Shown piece by piece: positions 33,728-42,293 of a stretch of DNA of 64,000 nt. A program made the translations under genes and the position numbers. Source of the DNA: G963677445 sp963678275 (lineage in GTDB: Bacteria; Bacteroidota; Ignavibacteria; Ignavibacteriales; Melioribacteraceae). How positions within the stretch are numbered: the stretch's first letter is position 1; every line of letters starts with the position of its first letter. Below the pieces are notes generated by a model. The model saw nothing but the letters and a program-made list of their open reading frames with translations. It had not been told where the DNA came from and did not search any database. The DNA is taken from positions 310,001 through 374,000 of the forward strand of contig OY782765.1 of the NCBI GenBank assembly GCA_963678275.1, given 5' to 3'.

Positions 33728-36484
33728 TTATTTCAAAAGAACCATTTTTTTAACAGAAGTAAATTTTCCGCTGGTAAGTTTATAAAAGTATAATCCGGAT
33801 GCCAGGTTATCGGCGTTAAAGATTACCTCGTAATTTCCCGGCGCTTTTATTTCATTTACAAGTAACGCGACCTCACTTCCGAGAATATCAAAAACCTTCA
33901 GAACAGTAGGATTATTCTTGTAACTGTTTTCAGGAATAGAATAATTTATAGTGGTAGAGGGATTGAAAGGATTAGGGAAGTTCTGTCCGAGAGCATATTC
34001 AAGAGGGATATCAATATTTACCTCAATAACTTCAGAATACTCAAATGAGCCGTCATTGTCAATTTGCATCAGCCGGTATTTCAATTTACCGGGAACAGGC
34101 GATGAGTCGGTAAAAGAATATTCTTTAGGGACGTTGCTGTTACCCGCTCCGGGGATAAATCCGGCTTGTTCCCAATCATCCCCGTTATCACCGGAAACCT
34201 GACTCCTTTCAACATCAAAGCCAAAGTTTTCTATTTCGGTTTCTGTTTTCCATTTTAAAACAACCTGGTGATTGATAACTTCAGCGTTAAATGAGGTCAG
34301 CTCAACCGGCATGGAAGAGTTGCCCGCGCCGCCGGTCCAGGCAGAGAAAGCGTCGATACCGGTAAGGGTAATGGTATTGGCGTCAACATCCACTTCAGAG
34401 GCAGTCTGCTGAATCCAGTTTACTCCATCGGTCGATCTGAACAGCTCAAGGCCCGATTCTGTAACATCATTCAGTTCGGAGTCGTCATAATGAAAGACTA
34501 AAGTCGCGTCAAGTCCGCTGTTATTTGTCGGAGATATCTGAATTCTTCTTTTGATACCATCCGAATTTACAGCATTATGGGTGCGGGTAATAACTGTGCT
34601 TCCCAGGTTGGCCGAGGTGGTAATTGCCGCTCCCAGACCGCCGACATTTTCATTTATATTATTGAGTGTCCGGGTAGTCGTTATAGAACCTGTTGTTCCA
34701 CTGATAAGACCGCCATGTTCTACCAGCATTCCCGAAGAGCCGAGAACGATAGTCTGGCCGTTGAGGTCAAGATCATTTTCAAGAATAATATTTCCATTAA
34801 CATTAATTCCGGAGGCCAGTGTAAATGTGGAAGAAGAGCATAATAACAGATGATTAACGGTAGGGCTGCCCGAAAGAGAGAGGGCGCTTGCGTCGGTAAG
34901 ATTTTTTATACAAATATTTGAGCTGCTTCCGGGAGCAGAACCCATGCTCCAGTTATGAATCCCGCTGAAGTCGGCGCCATCAGAGCCTATCCATCTGTTA
35001 TAGGCGGAGCTGCTTACCCAGTCGGCCTCATCCATATTTTGCAGAGCGCCGTTATACGCGTTATCAGTGAGATCATAAAGAACGGTTCCAACCGATTCAT
35101 CAAATCGATAGTAAGCCACCAGATTTTCCTCATTCCCTCTTAACGAGTTCATCATATTATCTCTTATTTCAGTTTCGGTTCTCGCGTCATTCCACACCCT
35201 GAATTCATCAATTTGTCCATCAAAATATCGGGCTCCGGCTGAATAAGAAATATTCATTACTTCATTGGCTGTAAATGAACCGGACTGATTTTTGGAAGCG
35301 TCAAGAATGCCGTCGATATAAAGTTTCATTTCGGAGCCGTCATATACCGCGGCAATATGGTGCCATTTATCAGTGGATAAGCCGCTATTGGCATCCAGTT
35401 TTGTTTCACCGCCTCCTATGTACAATATGAACTGGGGTTTGCTCTTATCCAGTCCCGCGTCTCCGAACCTTAACATAGCTATATTACTTCCTGATTCAAT
35501 TCCCCCGAGTGTTGAGATATATGGCCATGCCGCCTGAAATGAATTTGGGTAGACCCAGGCCTCATAAGTAAGAGCCGAACCGGAGAGATTCAATGTCGGC
35601 AGTATAACGTAGTCATTGGACCCGTCAAAATCGAGAGCGTTGCCCGGGCCTTCAAAACAGCCCGATACTTTATATGAGTTACTATTAAGGTATCCGTTAT
35701 GACCACCTGAAGTGTAATCGATCAAAGTCCCCCCGCTTCCTGTATTCATTTTGTAATATGCCGCGAGGTTTTCGGCGTCCGTGTTAATTTCTTTAAACAT
35801 GTTCGCCTGAATTTCAGCCTGTGTTCTTACGTCACTCCAGTAGCGAATTTCATCAAGCTTGCCATATGTTAGCTTTCTGCTGGTGGCGTTCCCCGATCCG
35901 ATATAAGTCCACGAACCGGGATCAACAGGCTGGGAACCACTTTCTTCAGTATAAACTTCTTTTCCATCCAGATAGATGGTAACTTCATAAGAATTCCCTA
36001 CTGAAAAAGCCACATGATGCCAGCCGGTTCCAATGTTTACTCCGGTCGAAATCCAACGGACCATATCAATTAAAACAATGAGTTCATTTCCGTCTGAATC
36101 AAAACTGCCGTTTCCGACTCCGATTCCAAATCCGTGATCCTGGTAACCTAAACGGAAAAAAGTACCCTTTGCTGAAGCGCTGTAAAGATATACCCATCCT
36201 TCAATTGTTGTATTTGAAACACCGCAACCGAAATTGGAATTTATCGCGATATATGAAGAACCTGTGAACTGCAGACAGTAGTTATCCTCCGAACCTGAGG
36301 ATAAAGAGCTGCCGCACTGCGTCCCGTCTCCCGTAACAGTTCCCGAAATATTACCGAATGAGCCGGCGCAAACATCCGCACCCTCTCCGATATCAAGTGA
36401 GGCTGTGCCTGAAATTGTGATGCTTTGCGGCATCATTACCTGATAAGTGAATATTATCAGAAATATTGTATATAAAAATTTCAT
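33728..36484 (-). CDS. Exported protein with two LamG domains and T9SS sorting domain
   Basis: 918 residues. The signal peptide is at 1-20 (MKFLYTIFLIIFTYQVMMPQ). Two LamG/concanavalin-like domains follow, at about 70-255 (FTGSSYIAI, IEGWVYLYS, WHHVAFSVG, LDEIRYWSDVRT) and about 285-470 (FDGSNDYVILP, YEAWVYPN, WHHIAAVYDG, IDEFRVWNDART). A beta-rich region lies at about 500-820. The final 89 residues (YALGQNFPNPFNPST to KKMVLLK) are a type A sorting domain. The protein is therefore secreted by the type IX system and probably binds carbohydrate or protein at the surface. It follows the tail-collar gene by 60 bases. Confidence 0.9.
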   Translation of the reverse strand: MKFLYTIFLIIFTYQVMMPQSITISGTASLDIGEGADVCAGSFGNISGTVTGDGTQCGSSLSSGSEDNYCLQFTGSSYIAINSNFGCGVSNTTIEGWVYLYSASAKGTFFRLGYQDHGFGIGVGNGSFDSDGNELIVLIDMVRWISTGVNIGTGWHHVAFSVGNSYEVTIYLDGKEVYTEESGSQPVDPGSWTYIGSGNATSRKLTYGKLDEIRYWSDVRTQAEIQANMFKEINTDAENLAAYYKMNTGSGGTLIDYTSGGHNGYLNSNSYKVSGCFEGPGNALDFDGSNDYVILPTLNLSGSALTYEAWVYPNSFQAAWPYISTLGGIESGSNIAMLRFGDAGLDKSKPQFILYIGGGETKLDANSGLSTDKWHHIAAVYDGSEMKLYIDGILDASKNQSGSFTANEVMNISYSAGARYFDGQIDEFRVWNDARTETEIRDNMMNSLRGNEENLVAYYRFDESVGTVLYDLTDNAYNGALQNMDEADWVSSSAYNRWIGSDGADFSGIHNWSMGSAPGSSSNICIKNLTDASALSLSGSPTVNHLLLCSSSTFTLASGINVNGNIILENDLDLNGQTIVLGSSGMLVEHGGLISGTTGSITTTRTLNNINENVGGLGAAITTSANLGSTVITRTHNAVNSDGIKRRIQISPTNNSGLDATLVFHYDDSELNDVTESGLELFRSTDGVNWIQQTASEVDVDANTITLTGIDAFSAWTGGAGNSSMPVELTSFNAEVINHQVVLKWKTETEIENFGFDVERSQVSGDNGDDWEQAGFIPGAGNSNVPKEYSFTDSSPVPGKLKYRLMQIDNDGSFEYSEVIEVNIDIPLEYALGQNFPNPFNPSTTINYSIPENSYKNNPTVLKVFDILGSEVALLVNEIKAPGNYEVIFNADNLASGLYFYKLTSGKFTSVKKMVLLK

Positions 36485-36544
36485 ATCATTTTCTCCCGGT
36501 CATAATTTTCAGACCAATTCAGTGGTTTATTTGAATTATACTGA

Positions 36545-37105
36545 TTAATAGCCGAGAGGGGCTTTATTACTAAAATCAGGCAGCCTGAAATAAGTTGAAC
36601 CATCTCCTCCGTAAGTCTGTCCGAGCACAGCGTATAGAGAGGGATTGCTGTTTATCATTACAATTGAACCGTCGCATTCATGAAAATTACTGGGGATTTG
36701 ACTGGCTCCGCCCGCGAAAATTACAATTTGTCCCAGGAAAAAGGATGTAGAGGAACTTGAAGAACTGGGAAAAAGACCATTGGTGCATATCAGAAATCTT
36801 ATCTGCTGAGTGCTGACCGATGAACCGCCCGATTGATCGGTCCAGCTCAGGTTGCCGCTTCCATCGGTTTTTAATACCTGGTCGGCGCTGCCGTCAGTGT
36901 TGGGAAGGGTGTAGCTGTCGCTGCCATCTGTTAATGTTAATGTTCCTTTTACTGTTGTATTTCCTGATGTCGCCACTGTCACCAAGTCAGATGATGAATT
37001 ATCCTGCACTTTGAATGTGCCTGATGAGCCAAGTTTATTTGTAATATCCTGCGCAGCTAATATTGTGGAAATGAAAAATACCAGGGCCATTATTTTTTTT
37101 AACAT
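36545..37105 (-). CDS. Exported tail-collar-domain protein
   Basis: 186 residues. A signal peptide (MLKKIMALVFFISTILAA) precedes a low-complexity Ser/Thr/Gly part typical of fibre-like proteins (TLPNTDGSADQVLKTDGSGN). A phage tail-collar domain follows at about 127-186: GQIVIFAGGASQIPSNFHECDG, NPSLYAVLGQTYGGDGSTYFRLPDF, ending KAPLGY. The collar domain is short of its usual C-terminal tail. With a signal peptide and no phage genes around, this is a host surface protein rather than a prophage part. It is probably co-transcribed with the LamG protein. Confidence 0.75.
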   Translation of the reverse strand: MLKKIMALVFFISTILAAQDITNKLGSSGTFKVQDNSSSDLVTVATSGNTTVKGTLTLTDGSDSYTLPNTDGSADQVLKTDGSGNLSWTDQSGGSSVSTQQIRFLICTNGLFPSSSSSSTSFFLGQIVIFAGGASQIPSNFHECDGSIVMINSNPSLYAVLGQTYGGDGSTYFRLPDFSNKAPLGY

Positions 37106-37337
37106 ATCTTCTCCTAAAAATTCAAATGATTAATGTCTATTAATATTTATTCCATGAATTCAGAATATTATTTTTTCGTGGATATCATTGGTCGCCGATT
37201 GTTCCAGACCAAATTCTCTAATGTAGATTATCGGAAAGTTTTATCTTCTTTAAAGAGGATGAACCGGAATTTTATGTAATAGGGTCATTTCGAGATACGC
37301 TCTTTTAAAGCCCCCTGAAAGATTAAATCAACAGAAA
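37106..37337. promoter_or_regulatory. Region upstream of the tail-collar gene
   Basis: About 230 AT-rich bases that should carry the promoter of the tail-collar/LamG unit. No defined motif was identified. The composite repeat begins to its right. Confidence 0.35.
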
Positions 37338-38560
37338 GTGGAATTAGGCTCTTATCACCACATTAACGCCAGCATATTGAGGATAATCCGGGGAGCAAAA
37401 TTTGTCAAAAAAGCCTGCCAACAACATGTTGCCGATATTCAGGCCGCGATTCTAAATAAACAGGCCGATGGAGTCAGAAAAAGAAAAGTTATCGATCAGC
37501 TCAAGGATAGTCCTCCCCCGTCTTCATAGAAAAACACTTTGAATCCCCCCCTCTGCCATAGGCATCCCTATGGGGCGAAGGGGGATATTTATCGATAATC
37601 CCGAGCAATCAAAATGTCCTCCGTCGGCCCCATGGGGATGCAAGCAAGGGGGTGGCAATGAAGCGCTCTTCTTCATTGACGGGGGAGGACACACCTCGAG
37701 TAACTACGAAACTTGTACCTGGCAATAAAACTTTCTACTTATTGATAAATCTCTTACCAATTTGCGTATAATTTAACTTCCTATTGAATAAATCGCCTCC
37801 CGTTTTGCCAGGGAACTTTTCCCCTTTAAGGCGTTTTGCCACAGGCTCTGCCTGGGGAAAATTTAGGCTCTTATCACCGCACTAACGCCAACATGTTGAG
37901 GATAATCCGGGGAGCAAAATTTGTCAAAAAAGCCCGCTAATAACATGTTGCCGATATTCAGGCCGCGATTCTAAATCAATAAGCCGATGGAGTCAGAAAA
38001 AGTTAAGTTATCGATCAGCTCAAGGATAGTCCTCCCCCGTCTTCAAAGAAAAACACTTTGAATCCACCCCCTCCAAAGGGGGATAAAAGACACAATATCC
38101 CCCTTTGGAGGGGGTGGCCTCCGGTCGTCTTTTGCCGGAGGTCGGGGGAGGATTCACCTCGAGTTATCACAAAACTTTTACCTGGCATTAAACTTTCTAC
38201 TTGTTGATAAATCTCTTACCAATTTGCGTAGAATTTAACTTCTTATTGTATAAATCGCCTCCCGTTTTGCCAGAGAACTTTTCCCCTTTAGGCGTTTCCC
38301 TCAGGCTCTGCTTGGGGAAAATTTAGGCTCTTATCAGCCAACATGTTGAGGATAATCCGGGGAGCAAAATTTGTCAAAAAAGCCCGCTAATAACATGTTG
38401 CCGATAGTCAGGCCGCGATTCTAAATCCATAAACCGGCAGAGCCAGAATTTCAATATTGTACTAACCGCCCCCACGGGGAATTCCCTGTGGCTATTCGGT
38501 TTAACCCCCTTCGGGGGATTTTCCTCAGCTATGCCTGGGGAAAATTTAGTTCATTAGTAA
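37338..38560 (+). repeat. Composite repeat block R3 (about 2.5 units)
   Basis: Same orientation as R1. Units start with GGCTCTTATCA at about 37348, 37866 and 38326. Cloverleaf elements are at 37511-37690 and 38030-38152. The first has left side hairpin TTCATAG/CTTTGAA (one mismatch), right side hairpin AATGAAG/CTTCATT and a lengthened central hairpin. The second has TTCAAAG/CTTTGAA and CCTCCGG/CCGGAGG. From 38450 the text reads inverted relative to 14100-14220 (CCCCCACGGGGAATTCCCT), so pieces of the family also occur in both orientations. An open frame at 37338-37529 is not considered a gene. Confidence 0.82.
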
Positions 38561-39053
38561 TAAAATTCCGCGCGAAATGGTAAAATCTAATTAATAATTA
38601 ATAATGAACAATTGAAATGACAATTTATTCCGAATGTAATAATCTTGTGGAAAAAGGCCGCAAAAATACTAATAAACAATATTCCACGAAAGCCAAAAAA
38701 GAACCCTGTTCTTGCGAGGCCATATTTCCAGAAGAATTTGATGATGGATGCTGAAAAAGGCATAAAACAGGATTACGGGGATAAAGAGATTTGAAAACAA
38801 TATAAAAACCAGGGTTATCTTTTAATTATCCATTATCAATAGAGCAACTCTTCACAAACCGCTCATTACTTCTGACTTGGCCGGAAAATAATTATGATGG
38901 TTTCCCTGGTAATTTCTATAGCCCGGCCAGTTTATATTTTTGGATTTAAAGAATGGTCCCGGTCAATAATACCGGGTATTTTTCAGGTGAGGCAGGAGGA
39001 TAAAAAATTTCCAGCAATAATTTAAATGGAGATTTAATCCGCGGCTGAATAAA
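38561..39053. other. Intergenic region after repeat block R3
   Basis: About 490 bases with no gene seen. A copy of the ATTCCGCGCGAAATGGTAAAAT-like module lies near 38570. The rest is AT-rich and unremarkable. Confidence 0.4.
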
Positions 39054-39488
39054 TCAATCGGCGGTATTATTAATTAATATCCAGAATATTCCTGTGTTCC
39101 TTATTGTTTTTGTGAAATCAGAAAAATTTACCGGCTTGACGACGTAAGCGTTCGCTCCCAGTTTGTAACATTCCCTTATGTCACTTTCCATACCTGAAGA
39201 AGTAAGCATAACCACCGGAATATTTTTTTGATTGGGATGGTTTTTAATTTCCCTGAGAACTTCAATTCCATCTTTTTTGGGCATCTTTATATCGAGCAGA
39301 ATCAGGATAGGGTCACCCTTTTCACGTTTCTCATATTTATTACGGTAATTTAAAAAATCGGTTGCTTCAGCTCCATCCTGCGCGACAATGATATGATTTA
39401 CAATATTAAATTCCTCAAGTGAAGCCAGAATCAGCTCAACATCATTTTCATTATCGTCGACGAGGAGGATTTTCCGATATTCTTCCAT
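39054..39488 (-). CDS. Single-domain CheY-like response regulator
   Basis: 144 residues, one receiver domain with no output domain. The acidic pair is Asp11-Asp12 (LLVDDNEND), the likely phospho-acceptor is Asp66 (LILLDIKMPKKDG), then VVMLTSSG and the invariant lysine in VVKPVNF. The insertion around 50-58 (NKYEKREKGD) is typical of the Rcp1-type regulators that pair with phytochrome-like or hybrid kinases. No kinase is adjacent. It is divergent from the permease array, with 451 bases between. Confidence 0.9.
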   Translation of the reverse strand: MEEYRKILLVDDNENDVELILASLEEFNIVNHIIVAQDGAEATDFLNYRNKYEKREKGDPILILLDIKMPKKDGIEVLREIKNHPNQKNIPVVMLTSSGMESDIRECYKLGANAYVVKPVNFSDFTKTIRNTGIFWILINNTAD

Positions 39489-39939
39489 TTCTCTTTCCGA
39501 ATAAGTTAAAAAAGAAAAACATTAAAGGTTATTAATGAATCCACCAAACAAAATGTTTATCAAGAAAAATGTGACAGTCAATAAATCAATGTATCATCTA
39601 ATAATACATCTTTTTTTTCCCAAAATCAACTTTGAAAATTACCTGTATTCTGACGAATTTTGTTGGAAAAAGAGGATTTTCTTATAAATTCCGAATGAAA
39701 AATAAATCAGATAATTTTAATATTGGTAAAACTGAATAGTTTTACTCAGGGCAAAAGAATTATCAACATGAACGCTTTCGTACACCACCACTTCCAATTC
39801 GTACATCTTTGACCGGTTTGGAATAGCAGATTGGCCGGTTTTTATATTAAATCTAATGGCATATCTTTTGAAGATAACATTCTGTCGTTTACTATAATTC
39901 CTGTAATAGAATGGAAATAATAATAACCTGGATATATAA
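39489..39939. other. Intergenic region before the permease array
   Basis: 451 AT-rich bases between divergent genes with no gene seen. It should hold promoters for the response regulator and the first permease. No repeats recognised. Confidence 0.4.
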
Positions 39940-42279
39940 ATGAGTCTTAAATTCTTTCAGCACGCCTACAGAACTTTATTGTTCAACAAATTTACAACTG
40001 TACTGAACCTCGCGGGATTATCGATCGCGATTGCTGTTTCATTATTGATTTATTCCTGGATTTCGGGTGAACTATCCTTTGAAGACCAAAACCTGAACAA
40101 AAATGAAATATACAGAGTAAATAAAAAATACCGGATAGGAGACAAATTTGATTATAACAGTTCTACTCCTTTTCCACTCTATACTTATGCCAAAAACTCT
40201 GTCCCGGGTGTTAAGGACGCCGGCGCATTTGTAAGAAGGCCGACCACCCTGAGGTTTGGTGACAAAAATTTCCGTGAAAAAAATGTTTTTTATTCATCGT
40301 CATCCATATTGAATATTTTTACGATTAATTTTATTTCCTTTCCTCCAGAGGAGGTTTTTGAATCTCCTGATAATATCCTTATCAGTAAAAAGATCGCTAA
40401 AAAATATTTCGGGGAAAAAGACCCGCTCGGTGAAATGATAACTATCAATAACCGGCGCCAGGTAAAAGTTGCCGGGATTTTTGAGGATATTCAGGACAAT
40501 ACAGATTTTAGGTTTGAGGTTTTACTTCCGATTAAATTAATGGCGGAACCGGTTGATTTCGACAACTGGTATTCCCACTGGCTGAACACATTTATACTTA
40601 CAGGCATAGGAGCGGACGAGGGAGCGATTGAAGAAACAATAAGTAAAAAGCTGCTGGAATCTCTCGAAGGTCAGCAGACATCAGCATCTCTTCAGCCGCT
40701 TTCTAAAATTCATCTCTATTCCGAATCAGGTAAACCGGAGGGGATGAGATATTTATTTATTTTTGGCGGAATTGGAATTTTTGTTCTTCTGATAGCCTGC
40801 ATAAATTATATTAATCTTTCAACAGCCCAATCGCTGAAAAGAGCTAAAGAGGTAATGATTCGTAAAATCAGCGGAGCTGTAAGGGGACAGTTAGTCTGGC
40901 AGTTAATTGCCGAGACCATGCTTCTGGTTATTTTAGCCACTATCGCCGGAATTGCGCTGAGTGAGTTTGTAAGACCATGGTTTAATGAAATGACCGGGGT
41001 AAAAACATCAACCAATCTTCTGGATTCAAATACCATAATTCCTCTTTTAATATTGGTCCTGATCATAGGGGGAGTAAGTTCCCTGGTTCCGGCGGTTGTA
41101 AATTCCTCCTTTAATCCCGCCTCTGTAATGAGGGGTGAAATGCACAAAGGACAGAAAGGAGCATATCTGCGGAAAGCCCTTGTCACTTTTCAGTTTGTTC
41201 TGACCGTAATTATGCTGGTTGGAGCCTTGACAATCTACAACCAGATATCCTATATGAAAAACAAAAATCTTGGATATAAAAAAGAAAACCTGGTATATAT
41301 CAGGACCACACCTGAAATTGTCGCGGGATTCGACACCTGGGAACACAGGCTCAAGGAGAATTCCGGGATAACCGATGTCTGCCTTACATCGGATGTTCCA
41401 TCTGAGGCATGGTCGATCATGCGCGGAATTACCTGGGAGGGAAAACGAGATGAGGAGGGAACCACCTTTGGTTTTATCGCGGTTGATTATAACTATCTTA
41501 AAATGATGGGGATAGAAATTGTTGAAGGGCGAGGATTTGAAAAAGAATATGGCCGCGATTATCTGAATTATGTGATAAACTCAAAAGCGTTGTCATTATT
41601 TGAAGGTAAAAACCCTATCGGAATTAATCTTGGTGTAATAGATGAAGAGGAAGGGGAGATAATAGGGATCACAAACGATTTTCATTTTCTGCCGCTGAAT
41701 TATGAAATTGAACCACTTCTGATGCTTATCGCGCCTGATTTCTACCGGTATACCCTGATCAAATACCAGGGAGGGGATGTGGAATCCATTATTGCCAAAA
41801 TAGAAGAAGTTTATAAGGAACTTACACCGGGAACACCATTTGATTATGGATTTATAGACCAGGTTTTTGAATCAACTTATAAAACAGAGATTACCAGCGG
41901 AAGGATATCGGCATTTATTGTTTTGCTCGCGATAATAATATCGTGCCTCGGGCTGCTTGGTCTTACCTCTTTTATTGTTGAAAAAAGAACGCGGGAAATA
42001 GGAATCAGAAAAACACTGGGCGCTTCATCTGTGAGAATTATCTCGCTTCTGACGGCTGAATATGCCGGTATTGTCGCTCTTGCGAATTTTATCGCGTGGC
42101 CAATCGCCTATTATCTGACAAATAACTGGCTGGAAGGTTTTGTTTACCGGACCGAACCAGGTATTTTTGTATTTCTCGCGGCTGGCGGAATTGCCTTTAC
42201 AGTAGCGATTGTAACAATATTAGTGAAAACTGTACGAGCAGCGCTGGCAAATCCTGTCGATTCACTCCGATATGAATAA
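39940..42279 (+). CDS. FtsX/MacB-like ABC permease paralog 1
   Basis: 779 residues. An N-terminal membrane helix (about 18-40) is followed by a MacB-type periplasmic domain (to about 265) and an FtsX block of three helices (VLLIACINYINLSTAQ, then KEVMIRKISGAVRGQLVWQL). A repeat of the same plan follows from about 412: a helix, an extracytoplasmic part and a C-terminal FtsX block (LGLLGLTSFIVEKRTREIGIRKTLGA). Such permeases work with a separate ATPase, in lipoprotein export, peptide efflux or mechanotransmission. No ATPase gene is in the window. The stop is 14 bases before the next paralog. Confidence 0.9.
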   Translation: MSLKFFQHAYRTLLFNKFTTVLNLAGLSIAIAVSLLIYSWISGELSFEDQNLNKNEIYRVNKKYRIGDKFDYNSSTPFPLYTYAKNSVPGVKDAGAFVRRPTTLRFGDKNFREKNVFYSSSSILNIFTINFISFPPEEVFESPDNILISKKIAKKYFGEKDPLGEMITINNRRQVKVAGIFEDIQDNTDFRFEVLLPIKLMAEPVDFDNWYSHWLNTFILTGIGADEGAIEETISKKLLESLEGQQTSASLQPLSKIHLYSESGKPEGMRYLFIFGGIGIFVLLIACINYINLSTAQSLKRAKEVMIRKISGAVRGQLVWQLIAETMLLVILATIAGIALSEFVRPWFNEMTGVKTSTNLLDSNTIIPLLILVLIIGGVSSLVPAVVNSSFNPASVMRGEMHKGQKGAYLRKALVTFQFVLTVIMLVGALTIYNQISYMKNKNLGYKKENLVYIRTTPEIVAGFDTWEHRLKENSGITDVCLTSDVPSEAWSIMRGITWEGKRDEEGTTFGFIAVDYNYLKMMGIEIVEGRGFEKEYGRDYLNYVINSKALSLFEGKNPIGINLGVIDEEEGEIIGITNDFHFLPLNYEIEPLLMLIAPDFYRYTLIKYQGGDVESIIAKIEEVYKELTPGTPFDYGFIDQVFESTYKTEITSGRISAFIVLLAIIISCLGLLGLTSFIVEKRTREIGIRKTLGASSVRIISLLTAEYAGIVALANFIAWPIAYYLTNNWLEGFVYRTEPGIFVFLAAGGIAFTVAIVTILVKTVRAALANPVDSLRYE

Positions 42280-42293
42280 TTATAGGTTTTAAT

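Noticed and set aside
36545..37105. Prophage remnant because of the tail-collar domain
   Set aside because: The protein has a signal peptide and no other phage structural, integrase or terminase gene is nearby.
37338..37529. Small open frame at the start of repeat block R3
   Set aside because: It lies wholly in the spacer module; related copies of the module elsewhere are not open in the same frame.
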